From the NCBI RefSeq assembly GCF_001885765.1, contig NZ_JXKD01000002.1, positions 124,001-188,000 of the forward strand: a stretch of 64,000 nt of DNA. The letters run 5' to 3'. The position numbers were made by a program, and so were the translations under genes. Positions 28,029 through 37,378 of this stretch are shown here, one piece after another (positions within the stretch are counted from its first letter, which is position 1; each line of letters opens with the position of its first letter). Origin of the DNA: Enterococcus aquimarinus. GTDB taxonomy: Bacteria > Bacillota > Bacilli > Lactobacillales > Enterococcaceae. The notes beneath the pieces are model-generated. The model was not told the origin of the DNA, did not search any database, and saw only the letters and a program-made list of their open reading frames with translations.

Positions 28029-28217
28029 TTACTTTACTTGTTCACGCAATACAGTTTTAATGCGTGCAATCGATTTACGTACTTCTTTAATACGTGCAGT
28101 GTTTTCTAGTTGACCTGTTGCTAATTGGAATCTTAAGTTAAACAATTCTTCTTTTAATTGTTTTTCTTGATCTAGCATTTCGGCAGTGGTTAATTCTCTG
28201 ATATCTTTAACCTTCAT
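28029..28217 (-). CDS. rpmC: 50S ribosomal protein L29
   Basis: This 62-residue helical hairpin protein near the tunnel exit starts [16 protein letters not shown] and contains [19 protein letters not shown]. The ATG at 28217 lies within the end of rplP (11-nt overlap). A longer frame to 28241 is rejected because it would extend beyond the normal family length. Confidence 0.97.
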   Translation of the reverse strand: MKVKDIRELTTAEMLDQEKQLKEELFNLRFQLATGQLENTARIKEVRKSIARIKTVLREQVK

Positions 28218-28641
28218 TCGATTCACCACCCATTTCTTCACGTTTTACAATCTTAGTCTTGATAGGTAATTTGTGTGATGCAAGACGTAATGCTTCACGC
28301 GCTACTTCTTCAGAGACACCGGCAATTTCAAACATGATTTTACCACGTTTAACTGGTGCTACCCATCCTTCAGGAGCCCCTTTACCTTTACCCATACGAA
28401 CGCCGATTGCTTTACTTGTATATGATTTGTGAGGGAAAATTTTAATCCATACTTTCCCACCACGTTTCATGTAACGAGTCATAGCGATACGAGATGCTTC
28501 GATCTGGCGGTTAGTAATCCAGTGTGATTCTACAGCTTGTAAGCCATATTCACCGAATGCTATTTCTTTTCCACCTTTAGCTTCTCCGCGCATTTTGCCA
28601 CGGAATTCACGACGGTGTTTTACACGTTTAGGTACTAACAT
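28207..28641 (-). CDS. rplP: 50S ribosomal protein L16
   Basis: This 144-residue protein organises the A-site tRNA pocket. It begins [19 protein letters not shown] and carries the two L16 signatures ([13 protein letters not shown] and [19 protein letters not shown]). It lies directly after rpsC (2-nt gap). Confidence 0.98.
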   Translation of the reverse strand: MLVPKRVKHRREFRGKMRGEAKGGKEIAFGEYGLQAVESHWITNRQIEASRIAMTRYMKRGGKVWIKIFPHKSYTSKAIGVRMGKGKGAPEGWVAPVKRGKIMFEIAGVSEEVAREALRLASHKLPIKTKIVKREEMGGESNEG

Positions 28642-28643
28642 GC

Positions 28644-29300
28644 TTATTTCCCTCCTTTCTCAGTGTTCTTTTTAGTTGGAAGAACTTCTCCACGATAGAT
28701 CCACACTTTAACTCCTAGTTTTCCGTATGTTGTATCTGCTTCTTCCCATGCGTAATCAATGTCAGCACGTAATGTATGAAGTGGAACAGTTCCCTCAGAA
28801 TATCCTTCGCTACGAGCAATATCTGCACCGTTTAAACGACCTGATACTTGAGTTTTGATTCCTTTAGCGCCAGCACGCATTGTGCGTTGGATCGCTTGTT
28901 TTTGTGCACGACGGAATGCTACACGGTTTTCTAATTGACGTGCAATTCCTTCGCCGACTAATTTAGCGTCTAAATCTGGTTTTTTGATTTCCACGATGTT
29001 GATGTGTACTTTTTTACCAGTTAATTTGTTTAGTTGGTTTCTTAGGTTTTCTACTTCAGAACCACCTTTACCGATAACCATACCTGGTCTAGCTGTATGA
29101 ATAGATACGTTGACGCGGTTAGCAGCACGTTCGATTTCTACAGTTGACACAGCGGCATCAGCAAGTTTTGTTGCAATATATTTACGGATTTTTAAATCTT
29201 CGTGTAAAAAGGCTGCATAGTCTTTCTCAGCATACCATTTCGCATCCCAGTCACGGATGATGCCAACACGCATTCCAATTGGATGTATTTTTTGACCCAC
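28644..29300 (-). CDS. rpsC: 30S ribosomal protein S3
   Basis: This 218-residue protein has a KH domain ([19 protein letters not shown]) near residues 60-80 and the S3 signature [20 protein letters not shown]; together with S4 and S5 it lines the mRNA entry pore. The start is the GTG at 29300 ([13 protein letters not shown]), 7 nt after GGAGGG. Upstream codons to 29333 overlap rplV and are rejected. Confidence 0.97.
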   Translation of the reverse strand: MGQKIHPIGMRVGIIRDWDAKWYAEKDYAAFLHEDLKIRKYIATKLADAAVSTVEIERAANRVNVSIHTARPGMVIGKGGSEVENLRNQLNKLTGKKVHINIVEIKKPDLDAKLVGEGIARQLENRVAFRRAQKQAIQRTMRAGAKGIKTQVSGRLNGADIARSEGYSEGTVPLHTLRADIDYAWEEADTTYGKLGVKVWIYRGEVLPTKKNTEKGGK

Positions 29301-29313
29301 TGAATGTCCCTCC

Positions 29314-29661
29314 TTATTTTTCTGATACGACAACCGTCACATGACTTGTGCGTTTGTTGATTGGAGAAGCCGAGCCTTTTGCACGTGGACGGAAACGTTT
29401 CATTGTTGGTCCTTCGTTAACAAAAGCTTCAGAAACTACCAGGTTTTCAACATCTAAGTCGAAGTTGTTTTCTGCATTAGCTACTGCTGACATCAATACT
29501 TTTTCGATGATTCCAGCTGCTTTGTTTGGTGTAAATTTTAAAATTGCAATTGCTTCTGCAACGCTTTTCCCTCTTATTAAATCAATGACAAGGCGTGATT
29601 TGCGAGGAGAAACGCGAACTGTTTTAGCAGTTGCTTTCGCTGATGTAATTTGTTCTGCCAT
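29314..29661 (-). CDS. rplV: 50S ribosomal protein L22
   Basis: This 115-residue protein has a long beta-hairpin that lines the exit tunnel ([20 protein letters not shown] near the C-terminus). It begins [20 protein letters not shown]. It lies between rpsS and rpsC. Confidence 0.98.
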   Translation of the reverse strand: MAEQITSAKATAKTVRVSPRKSRLVIDLIRGKSVAEAIAILKFTPNKAAGIIEKVLMSAVANAENNFDLDVENLVVSEAFVNEGPTMKRFRPRAKGSASPINKRTSHVTVVVSEK

Positions 29662-29681
29662 CTGTATATCCTCCCCTCAGA

Positions 29682-29960
29682 TTAACGTCTTGTTTTCTTA
29701 TCGTCAGCAACGTGTCCGCGATAAGTTCTTGTTGGTGCAAATTCACCTAATTTATGTCCTACCATATCTTCTTGGATGTAAACAGGTACGTGTTTACGTC
29801 CATCATAGACAGCGATAGTAAAACCGATAAAACTTGGGAAGATTGTTGAACGACGTGACCAAGTTTTAATAACTTTTTTCTTTTCAGCGCCAGCTTGTGC
29901 GTCGATTTTTTTCATCAAATGATCATCAACGAATGGCCCTTTTTTTAGACTACGACCCAT
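29682..29960 (-). CDS. rpsS: 30S ribosomal protein S19
   Basis: This 92-residue head protein begins [18 protein letters not shown] and carries the signature around [15 protein letters not shown]. It lies between rplB and rplV. Confidence 0.98.
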   Translation of the reverse strand: MGRSLKKGPFVDDHLMKKIDAQAGAEKKKVIKTWSRRSTIFPSFIGFTIAVYDGRKHVPVYIQEDMVGHKLGEFAPTRTYRGHVADDKKTRR

Positions 29961-30002
29961 GGTGAACCTCCTCTCAAAATGTGCAACACATGGTTAGTGC
30001 GA

Positions 30003-30836
30003 TTATTTTTCATTACGACGACGAACAATAAGTTTGTCTGATTGAGCTCTCTTATTACGCGTTTTGTATCCAAGAGCTGGTTTGCCCCAAGGAGAAAGCG
30101 GTGCTTTACGTCCGATTGGTGCTTTACCTTCACCACCACCGTGTGGGTGATCGTTCGGGTTCATTACGCTACCGCGAACAGTTGGGCGTTTACGCATCCA
30201 ACGAGAACGGCCTGCTTTACCAATGTTGATTAATTCGTGTTGTTCGTTACCAACTGAACCGATTGTTGCACGGCAAGTTGCTAAGACCATACGAACTTCT
30301 CCAGAGTTTAAACGGATTAAAACATATTTGCCTTCTTTACCAAGTACTTGTGCACTTGTTCCAGCTGAACGGATTAATTGTCCGCCTTTTCCAGGTTTTA
30401 ATTCGATGTTGTGGATAACAGTACCCACTGGAATGTTTGCTAATGGTAATGCATTTCCTACTTTGATATCTGCTTCTGGACCAGAAACAAGTCTCATGCC
30501 TACTTCTAAGCCTTTAGGTGCTAGGATGTATGCTTTAACTCCATCTTCGTAGTGTACTAATGCGATATTAGCAGAACGGTTTGGATCATATTCAATCGTT
30601 TTAACAAGTGCAACAACGTTATCTTTGTTACGCTTGAAGTCGATGATACGGTATTGACGCTTGTGTCCGCCACCTTGATGGCGTACTGTAATGCGTCCCA
30701 TATTGTTACGACCGGCATGGTTTTTTAATGGTGCTAATAGAGTTTTTTCTGGAGTTGCTGTAGTAATTTCAGCAAAGTCAGAAGTTGTCATATTACGACG
30801 ACCATTTGTAGTAGCTTTATACTTTTTGATTGCCAC
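30003..30836 (-). CDS. rplB: 50S ribosomal protein L2
   Basis: This 277-residue protein is required for subunit association and peptidyl transferase activity. It contains [19 protein letters not shown] and the C-terminal signature [20 protein letters not shown] with the conserved histidine. It lies between rplW and rpsS. Confidence 0.98.
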   Translation of the reverse strand: MAIKKYKATTNGRRNMTTSDFAEITTATPEKTLLAPLKNHAGRNNMGRITVRHQGGGHKRQYRIIDFKRNKDNVVALVKTIEYDPNRSANIALVHYEDGVKAYILAPKGLEVGMRLVSGPEADIKVGNALPLANIPVGTVIHNIELKPGKGGQLIRSAGTSAQVLGKEGKYVLIRLNSGEVRMVLATCRATIGSVGNEQHELINIGKAGRSRWMRKRPTVRGSVMNPNDHPHGGGEGKAPIGRKAPLSPWGKPALGYKTRNKRAQSDKLIVRRRNEK

Positions 30837-30876
30837 GTCATTTTCCCTCCTATGTTGATAGATTGCGTCTCAGCTT

Positions 30877-31164
30877 TTACTCAGCTGAGAAAAATTCGAT
30901 TGCTTTTGAATCTTCAGTTAATGTCACAATTGCTTTGCGACGTTTTTTAGTATATCCTGCATATTTTCCTACACGTTTAAATTTCGGACGGACGTTAATG
31001 ACGTTTACGTCTTTCACTTTAACATCAAAAGCTGCTTCAACAGCTTGTTTCACTAGAGTTTTATTCGCACGCGTATCGACGTCGAAAGTATATTTCTTTT
31101 CGTCCATCGCTAGCATTGATTTCTCAGTGATTACTGGGCGTTTGATTACGTCTAATAAGTTCAT
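30877..31164 (-). CDS. rplW: 50S ribosomal protein L23
   Basis: This 95-residue tunnel-exit protein is the docking site for trigger factor and SRP. It contains [19 protein letters not shown] and a C-terminal [17 protein letters not shown]. Its start overlaps the rplD stop by one base (TAATG). Confidence 0.97.
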   Translation of the reverse strand: MNLLDVIKRPVITEKSMLAMDEKKYTFDVDTRANKTLVKQAVEAAFDVKVKDVNVINVRPKFKRVGKYAGYTKKRRKAIVTLTEDSKAIEFFSAE

Positions 31165-31787
31165 TATGCAAGCACCTCCTCAATTTGAGTAAGAGCAGTT
31201 TGTGTTGCTAATACTTTATCGTTTGCTACGACGTCTAAAACAGTTACGTTGTTAGATGCGATAACAGAAACGTTTGGTAAGTTACGAGCAGACAATGCTG
31301 CAAAGTCATTACCTTCTTCTAATACGATTAATACTTTCTTATCAATTGATAAGTTTGCAAGAACTTGTTTAAATTCTTTTGTTTTTGGTGCGTCAAAGCT
31401 TAATGCATCAACGACAACTAATTTATTTTCAGCAACTTTTTCTGATAATACAGATTTAATTGCTAAGCGACGAACTTTTTTAGGAAGTTTGTAGCTGTAT
31501 GAACGAGGTGTTGGTCCAAAGACAACTCCTCCTCCACGCCATTGTGGTGAACGAATTGAACCTTGACGCGCACGTCCAGTTCCTTTTTGTCTCCATGGTT
31601 TGCGACCACCACCACGAACAGCACTACGATTTTTAACCGCGTGGGTTCCTTGTCGTAATGAAGCACGTTGCATGATAATTGCATCGTAGACAACTGATTC
31701 ATTTGGTTCGATTCCGAAGATTTCTTCGTTTAAAGTAACTTCGCCAATTTGGCTTCCATCTTGTTTAAATAATGCTACATTCGGCAT
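31164..31787 (-). CDS. rplD: 50S ribosomal protein L4
   Basis: This 207-residue protein has a conserved tunnel loop ([19 protein letters not shown] near residues 60-80) and a Rossmann-like globular domain. In several bacteria L4 represses its own S10 operon. It lies 30 nt after rplC. Confidence 0.98.
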   Translation of the reverse strand: MPNVALFKQDGSQIGEVTLNEEIFGIEPNESVVYDAIIMQRASLRQGTHAVKNRSAVRGGGRKPWRQKGTGRARQGSIRSPQWRGGGVVFGPTPRSYSYKLPKKVRRLAIKSVLSEKVAENKLVVVDALSFDAPKTKEFKQVLANLSIDKKVLIVLEEGNDFAALSARNLPNVSVIASNNVTVLDVVANDKVLATQTALTQIEEVLA

Positions 31788-31817
31788 TCCTTAGTTCCTC
31801 CTTTCTTCCTATCTAGT

Positions 31818-32447
31818 TTATTTAGCTTTCACAGCTGATTTAATAGTAATCAATGATTTTTTAGATCCAGGAATGTTTCCTTTGATTAGGATTGCATTGC
31901 GTTCTAAGTCAACGCGTACGATTTCCAAGTTTTGGATTGTCACGCGATTGCCACCCATACGGCCAGCAAGTTTTTTGCCTTTGAACACGCGGTTGGCAGC
32001 AACAGCTCCCATTGATCCAGGACGACGGTGGTAACGAGAACCGTGAGACATTGGTCCGCGAGATTGTCCATGACGTTTGATAACACCTTGGAATCCTTTA
32101 CCTTTTGAAGTTCCTGTTACGTCAACGATATCGCCTGCTTGGAATACGTCAACTTTGATTTCTGATCCTACTTCTAAGCCCGCTAGCTCAACATTCTTGA
32201 ATTCACGAATGAAGCGCTTAGGAGCCGTGTTTGCTTTTGAAACATGACCTTTCGCAGGTTTGTTACTTAATACTTCACGTTTGTCTTGGTAACCCACTTG
32301 AACAGCTTCGTAACCATCAGTCGCAACTGATTTTACTTGTAAAACAACGTTTGGCGTTGCTTCGATTACTGTTACTGGGATTAATTCGCCAGATTCCGTG
32401 AAGATTTGAGTCATTCCCACTTTTTTCCCTAAGATTCCTTTGGTCAT
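31818..32447 (-). CDS. rplC: 50S ribosomal protein L3
   Basis: This 209-residue early-assembly protein begins [16 protein letters not shown], and its loop [18 protein letters not shown] reaches toward the peptidyl transferase centre. It lies 24 nt after rpsJ. Confidence 0.98.
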   Translation of the reverse strand: MTKGILGKKVGMTQIFTESGELIPVTVIEATPNVVLQVKSVATDGYEAVQVGYQDKREVLSNKPAKGHVSKANTAPKRFIREFKNVELAGLEVGSEIKVDVFQAGDIVDVTGTSKGKGFQGVIKRHGQSRGPMSHGSRYHRRPGSMGAVAANRVFKGKKLAGRMGGNRVTIQNLEIVRVDLERNAILIKGNIPGSKKSLITIKSAVKAK

Positions 32448-32471
32448 GATTACACCTCCACTTTACTTAAA

Positions 32472-32780
32472 TTATAATTTGATTTCGATATTCACACCAG
32501 ATGGTAAGTCAAGCTTCATTAAAGCGTCAACTGTTTTTGGTGTTGGGTTCACAATGTCGATTAGACGTTTGTGTGTACGCATTTCGAATTGTTCGCGTGA
32601 ATCTTTGTATTTATGTGTCGCACGGATTACAGTGTAAAGACTACGTTCTGTTGGTAATGGAATTGGACCAGACACGCTAGCACCAGTTCTTTTTGCAGTT
32701 TCTACAATTTTGTCCGCTGATTGATCTAAAATACGGTGTTCATACGCTTTTAAACGGATACGAATTTTTTGTTTTGCCAT
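32472..32780 (-). CDS. rpsJ: 30S ribosomal protein S10
   Basis: This 102-residue protein is the first gene of the cluster and also the transcription factor NusE. It begins [19 protein letters not shown] and carries [23 protein letters not shown] site precedes the ATG, and a 165-nt leader separates it from the promoter at 32950-32978. Confidence 0.98.
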   Translation of the reverse strand: MAKQKIRIRLKAYEHRILDQSADKIVETAKRTGASVSGPIPLPTERSLYTVIRATHKYKDSREQFEMRTHKRLIDIVNPTPKTVDALMKLDLPSGVNIEIKL

Positions 32781-32978
32781 TTTTTTCCCTCCTCGCCTAT
32801 TTCATAAGTAGACATAGCTCCACGAAAATTTTTCCGTCACACTCGTCCATGGCAAAGCGTCCGGGCGTGTCGCAACCTCTCGTTTCCTAGCCGGTAAAAA
32901 TCTCTTTCTACCAATGCGTTCACCTCTTAATGTAAACAGCACCTGTATGATTATATTACGGATGAAGCATAATAGCAA
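32781..32978 (-). promoter_or_regulatory. S10 operon promoter and long leader
   Basis: On the minus strand a -35 TTGCTA (32978-32973), a 17-nt spacer and a -10 TATAAT (32955-32950) form a strong sigma-A promoter. The transcribed leader is about 165 nt and includes GC-rich segments near 32840-32890. It could carry autoregulation by a ribosomal protein, but no named leader family was recognised. The remainder of the gap, to 33091, holds A-rich sequence and a weak terminator for the gene at 33092. Confidence 0.75.
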
Positions 32979-33050
32979 GCCTTTTTGTCGCTTTTTTTGA
33001 AAAAAGTTGAAAAAAGTTGTAAAGCGCGGTTTTCATTCCTAAAAAAGGAA

Positions 33051-33087
33051 GAAAAAGAGGAATCCCCACGCTATTCTCCCTCTTTTC
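33051..33087 (-). terminator. Weak terminator after the PdxU-like gene
   Basis: On the minus strand GAAAAGAGG (about 33087-33079) can pair with CCTCTTTTTC (33060-33051) across an 18-nt loop, followed by a T/C-rich tract. The stem is short and A/T-rich, so efficiency is uncertain. Confidence 0.4.
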
Positions 33088-33091
33088 ATCC

Positions 33092-33625
33092 TCACTCATA
33101 CTGCTGAAATATGTTCTTTAATGGAAAATACAAGACAGACACTATTATCATGGTCGAAAGCACATTAATGACACTTGCTGGTAATTTGATTAGCGCACCC
33201 GTAAAAGCTGTGGACCAATCACTTCCCAATACATATAACATTACCGTATTTTTGGTTTGCGTCATCAGTAATTTACCGATACCCGTTAGGCCCCCAATGA
33301 CTAAAAGTTGCCAAACCTTTGTCGGATGCTTTTTAAATAGAAGAAAGCCCGCAAACGCAAAACCACCCACAATGAAACTTTCAAAGAAAAAATAGGGCGC
33401 TTCTGTTAGATAACCATTTAACAGATCAAATAACAAAAAGCCTAAACCGCCTGCTAAGGAGCCTTTCTTATAACCTAACAGTAAGACTGCTAATAATAAA
33501 ACCGCATTTCCTAAATGAACAAAGGCACCTGTTGGCATCGGAATCTTAATCATCGTCCCAATGACAGTCATTGCCGCAAACATTGCGACAAACAAAACTG
33601 ATTTAATAGAAGACGCTCTAGTCAT
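33092..33625 (-). CDS. ECF transporter S component, probably for vitamin B6 (PdxU-like)
   Basis: This is a 177-residue membrane protein with six helices (MFAAMTVIGTMIKIPMPTG at the start, GLGFLLFDLLNGYLTEAPYF in the centre) of the ECF S-component fold. Its start overlaps the pyridoxal kinase gene by 8 nt, which strongly suggests it imports the kinase substrate, pyridoxine or a related vitamer. It would use the shared EcfA1-A2-T module encoded at 15997-18465. Substrate assignment rests on linkage, not on known binding residues. Confidence 0.78.
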   Translation of the reverse strand: MTRASSIKSVLFVAMFAAMTVIGTMIKIPMPTGAFVHLGNAVLLLAVLLLGYKKGSLAGGLGFLLFDLLNGYLTEAPYFFFESFIVGGFAFAGFLLFKKHPTKVWQLLVIGGLTGIGKLLMTQTKNTVMLYVLGSDWSTAFTGALIKLPASVINVLSTMIIVSVLYFPLKNIFQQYE

Positions 33626-34451
33626 GGTTACTCACCTTACCGATCCGGTTTTCCGCTTGATGATACGCACCATGCCAAACATGGCCAACGTGCGGATTAA
33701 TTGCGACCCCTTGTTTAATGGCTGCTGCAACGAAATCCTTCGCTAAAACGACGGCCTCTAGGACTGGCATCCCTTTTGCAAGTCCTGCCGTAATGGCCGC
33801 TGCAAACGTGCATCCTGCGCCATGGTTGAAATCTGTAGCAATCATTTCCCCTTCTAACACTTCAAAATCTTTGCCATCATAAAAAACATCAACCGCTTTT
33901 TCTGAAGCGAAACGGCGACCACCCTTCACGACGACATTCTTCACACCTCGTTGATGAATTAAGCGCGCCGCTTCTTTCACTTCGTCAAGCGTCGTCAAAT
34001 CGCCCAATCCAGACAAAATCCCTGCCTCAACAAGATTAGGTGTCGCGATTAAACCATGCGGCAATAAATGATTTTTAATTCCTTCGACGCTTTTTGGTTG
34101 TAAGATTTGCGCCGTTCCTTTGCAGGCAATCACCGGATCAATCACCACATTCGTCACCTTCATTTTCTGAATCCATTCACTCGCGAGGATGATATTTTTT
34201 TCATTTCCCATCATTCCTGTTTTTAAGGCATCGACAGGACCACCGGCAAACACCGAAATTAATTGTTTCTCAAGGAGCGTGGTGGATAGTTCCGTTACTT
34301 CATGTGACCACCCTGCTGCAGGATCCATTGTCACAATCGAGGTTAGACTCGAAAAACCAAAGACACCATACTCTTGAAAGGTTTTTAAATCCGCTTGAAT
34401 TCCTGCACCACCTGTTGAATCTGAGCCTGCAATAGTTAATACTTTCTTCAC
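33618..34451 (-). CDS. pdxK: Pyridoxine/pyridoxal kinase, ThiD-type PdxK
   Basis: This 277-residue ribokinase-fold enzyme phosphorylates B6 vitamers (and possibly hydroxymethylpyrimidine). It contains AGSDSTGGAGIQADLKTFQE near the N-terminus, DPVIACKG, and the catalytic loop GAGCTFAAA with the Cys typical of ThiD-like PdxK of Bacillus subtilis, which it resembles along its length. The GTG at 34451 is 7 nt after GGAGG; the longer frame to 34490 is rejected. It is divergent from the MocR regulator gene. Confidence 0.88.
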   Translation of the reverse strand: MKKVLTIAGSDSTGGAGIQADLKTFQEYGVFGFSSLTSIVTMDPAAGWSHEVTELSTTLLEKQLISVFAGGPVDALKTGMMGNEKNIILASEWIQKMKVTNVVIDPVIACKGTAQILQPKSVEGIKNHLLPHGLIATPNLVEAGILSGLGDLTTLDEVKEAARLIHQRGVKNVVVKGGRRFASEKAVDVFYDGKDFEVLEGEMIATDFNHGAGCTFAAAITAGLAKGMPVLEAVVLAKDFVAAAIKQGVAINPHVGHVWHGAYHQAENRIGKVSNHD

Positions 34452-34562
34452 GTGATCTCCTCCAATTACTTTATGCCATAGTATACACAAGATGCCACTT
34501 GACGAAAACAGCCAATTGGACTATTTTTAAACCATCCACTTTTAAAAAAGGAGTGACTCGTC

Positions 34563-35993
34563 ATGTGGCTACCCAGTAAAGAAAAAAAAGAACCACTATA
34601 CCAACAAATTATCGAACATCTCATTCAACAAATTCAAATCGGTGAACTCCTCCCTGGAGACACTTTATTAGCTGAACGAAAACTTGCCAATCGATACCAC
34701 GTCAACCGTTCAACTGTTGTCAGAGCGTTAGATGAACTGAATAGTATCGGCTGGATTGAACGAAAACATGGTAGCGGGACGATCGTATCAGAGAATCTGC
34801 CTTCTGCCAGACACATTCCGACTCCCTTAATTCGTTTACTTGGTCGCTCGCATTTTCAAGAAGATTACTACACTACCACAATCAAAGAACAACTAAAGGA
34901 TCCACACACCCTTGATTTTTTCACAGGCGATTTGCCACTTGATTTAATTCCCGATTTTGAATTTCCCGCGATTTCTTGGGAACATTTGATTACGGAAGAA
35001 AAAAAAGTGACTGCGAGCGGCTATGAACCTTTAAAACAATACATTCGCAAAAAATTAATTGAAGAAATGGCGCTTCCTAGTAAAAACCAAGAAGTCTTAA
35101 TCACTTCTGGGTCTACACAAGGGATGATTCTTTTACTGCAAAATCTCTTGAAACCCGGTGATTGCGTCGCAACAGAAGATCCTTCCTTTTTATTTTCCTT
35201 GCCTATTTTCGCGCCATTAGGAATTGAATTAGTCGGAATCAAACAAGACGAAGAAGGCATGAGTTGTCGTGAACTAGAAAAAAACATTCTTCAAAAAAGA
35301 ATTAAACTATTGTATTTAAATCCCAATTATCAAAATCCGACGAGTCAAACGATTTCATTATCTCGACGAAGAGAGCTCATCGAACTTTGTAAAAAATATG
35401 AAATCCCCATTATTGAAGACGATGTGTTTGCGGACTTTGACTTCACAACACCGCTACCCACCCTGAAACAATTAGCGCCCGAACAAGTCATCTATTTAGG
35501 TTCTTTTTCAAAACTATTTAGCTCACGCATTAAAATCGGTTGGATTTACGCAAGCGACCCCTTAATCAAGCGCTTAACGTTAACAAAACAACAAACCGAA
35601 CAAGAAACTGAACTTTTCCCACAACTGTTAGCAACTTCTGTTTTAACGGCTAATGACTATCCAATGAAACACCAACAGTTGCGCAATCAGTTGATACAAC
35701 GCCGTGATTATTTTGTTGAAGGGATGGAGTCACTAAAAGAATTCTGGTCCTATGAAGCAATCCAAGGTGGGCTTTATTACTGGGTCACTTGGCGAGGTGG
35801 TCCTTTATCCCGAACTCAATGGGGACTTTTCCTTGAAGAAAACCTCGCCGTCGCCCCTTCCTTTTTATTTGGTCGTGACAGCCAACACTTTCGGATGAAT
35901 TACACACGACTAAACGAAGAGAACCGCATGCTGTTTTTTGAGAAAATGAAAAAAATTACAGACATTTTGAAACAACAAAAAAAAGAGCGTTAA
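34563..35993 (+). CDS. MocR/PdxR-family regulator (GntR wHTH fused to aminotransferase-like domain)
   Basis: This 476-residue protein has a GntR winged helix at about 5-75 (LYQQIIEHLIQQIQIGELLPG; RYHVNRSTVVRALDEL) joined to a fold-type-I aminotransferase domain with the PLP-lysine region GSFSKLFSSRIKIGW. MocR regulators bind PLP and control B6 or GABA genes. Divergence from pdxK and the PdxU-like gene points to PLP-responsive control of B6 salvage. AAAGGAG precedes the ATG. Confidence 0.9.
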   Translation: MWLPSKEKKEPLYQQIIEHLIQQIQIGELLPGDTLLAERKLANRYHVNRSTVVRALDELNSIGWIERKHGSGTIVSENLPSARHIPTPLIRLLGRSHFQEDYYTTTIKEQLKDPHTLDFFTGDLPLDLIPDFEFPAISWEHLITEEKKVTASGYEPLKQYIRKKLIEEMALPSKNQEVLITSGSTQGMILLLQNLLKPGDCVATEDPSFLFSLPIFAPLGIELVGIKQDEEGMSCRELEKNILQKRIKLLYLNPNYQNPTSQTISLSRRRELIELCKKYEIPIIEDDVFADFDFTTPLPTLKQLAPEQVIYLGSFSKLFSSRIKIGWIYASDPLIKRLTLTKQQTEQETELFPQLLATSVLTANDYPMKHQQLRNQLIQRRDYFVEGMESLKEFWSYEAIQGGLYYWVTWRGGPLSRTQWGLFLEENLAVAPSFLFGRDSQHFRMNYTRLNEENRMLFFEKMKKITDILKQQKKER

Positions 35994-36020
35994 AAGTACG
36001 AATACTTTTAACACTCTTTT
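35981..36020. terminator. Bidirectional terminator between the MocR gene and tuf
   Basis: AAAAGAGCGTTAAAAGT (35981-35997) pairs with ACTTTTAACACTCTTTT (36004-36020) with one mismatch and a 6-nt loop. T runs follow on both strands. It lies between convergent genes. Confidence 0.9.
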
Positions 36021-36037
36021 CATTTTTTTAGCGACTA

Positions 36038-37225
36038 TTATTTAGTAATAGTAGTTACAACGCCTGAACCAACAGTACGTCCGCCTTCACGGATTGAGAA
36101 GCGAGTTCCTTCTTCGATCGCGATTGGGTGGATTAAAGTAACGTCGATTGTTACGTTATCGCCAGGCATTACCATTTCAGTACCTTCTTGTAAGCTAACA
36201 ACACCAGTTACGTCAGTTGTACGGAAATAGAATTGTGGACGGTAGTTAGTGAAGAATGGAGTGTGACGTCCGCCTTCTTCTTTACTTAATACGTAAACTT
36301 CTGCTACGAATTCAGTATGTGGAGTGATAGTTCCTGGTTTAGCTAATACTTGTCCACGTTGGATTTCTTCACGAGAAACTCCACGTAATAAAGCACCGAT
36401 GTTATCGCCTGCTTCAGCATAGTCTAATAATTTACGGAACATTTCAACACCTGTTACAGTAGTGTTTTTAGTTTCTTCTTCGATACCAACGATTTCTACA
36501 ACGTCTCCAACGCGAACTTGTCCACGTTCAACACGGCCTGTAGCAACAGTTCCACGACCAGTGATTGAGAATACATCCTCAACTGGCATCATGAATGGTT
36601 TGTCTGTATCACGAACTGGTGTTGGGATATACTCATCAACAGCAGCCATTAATTCAAAGATTTTCTCTTCGTAGACAGGATCGCCTTCTAATGCGCGTAA
36701 AGCAGAACCCGCAACAACTGGAGTGTCATCGCCTGGGAAATCGTAGTCAGATAATAAATCACGAACTTCCATTTCTACTAATTCTAATAATTCTTCATCA
36801 TCAACCATATCCATTTTGTTTAAGAATACAACGATGTATGGAACACCAACGTTACGAGATAATAAGATATGCTCGCGAGTTTGTGGCATTGGACCATCAG
36901 CAGCAGATACTACTAAGATAGCGCCATCCATTTGTGCAGCACCAGTGATCATGTTTTTAACGTAATCCGCGTGACCTGGGCAATCCACGTGAGCGTAGTG
37001 ACGGTTTTCTGTTTCGTACTCTACGTGTGAAGTAGAAATTGTAATTCCACGTTCGCGCTCTTCTGGAGCACCATCGATTGAAGCGTAGTCAGAAGCTTTA
37101 GCCCAACCTTTTTTAGATAATACAGTTGTGATTGCTGCTGTTAAAGTAGTTTTACCATGGTCAACGTGGCCAATAGTACCAATGTTTACATGGGGTTTAG
37201 AACGGTCAAATTTTTCTTTTGCCAT
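36038..37225 (-). CDS. tuf: Elongation factor Tu
   Basis: This 395-residue GTPase delivers aminoacyl-tRNA. P-loop GHVDHGKT lies at 19-26, DCPGH near 81 and NKMD near 136; the two beta-barrel domains follow. AGGAGGAAC-type ribosome site before the ATG. It is the last gene of the str operon after fusA, with a 153-nt gap that includes a 13-bp perfect inverted repeat. Confidence 0.99.
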   Translation of the reverse strand: MAKEKFDRSKPHVNIGTIGHVDHGKTTLTAAITTVLSKKGWAKASDYASIDGAPEERERGITISTSHVEYETENRHYAHVDCPGHADYVKNMITGAAQMDGAILVVSAADGPMPQTREHILLSRNVGVPYIVVFLNKMDMVDDEELLELVEMEVRDLLSDYDFPGDDTPVVAGSALRALEGDPVYEEKIFELMAAVDEYIPTPVRDTDKPFMMPVEDVFSITGRGTVATGRVERGQVRVGDVVEIVGIEEETKNTTVTGVEMFRKLLDYAEAGDNIGALLRGVSREEIQRGQVLAKPGTITPHTEFVAEVYVLSKEEGGRHTPFFTNYRPQFYFRTTDVTGVVSLQEGTEMVMPGDNVTIDVTLIHPIAIEEGTRFSIREGGRTVGSGVVTTITK

Positions 37226-37327
37226 TTTAAATGTTCCTCCTAAAATAGATAATTTTTATTTTTTATTCTGATAAGTAAGCAATCTTCGTAAAGAATACTT
37301 GCCCATATCATCGCTAACATTGTACAC

Positions 37328-37364
37328 GAAATTTCGTAAAAAACATAGTGATTTACGAAATTTC
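37328..37364 (-). repeat. 13-bp perfect inverted repeat in the fusA-tuf gap
   Basis: GAAATTTCGTAAA (37328-37340) and TTTACGAAATTTC (37352-37364) are exact complements with an 11-nt spacer, starting 15 nt after the fusA stop codon. There is no clean T-run after it, so it could be an mRNA processing or stability hairpin or a weak attenuator that separates tuf from fusA. No convincing separate tuf promoter was found. Confidence 0.6.
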
Positions 37365-37378
37365 ATGTTTCAAAAAGA

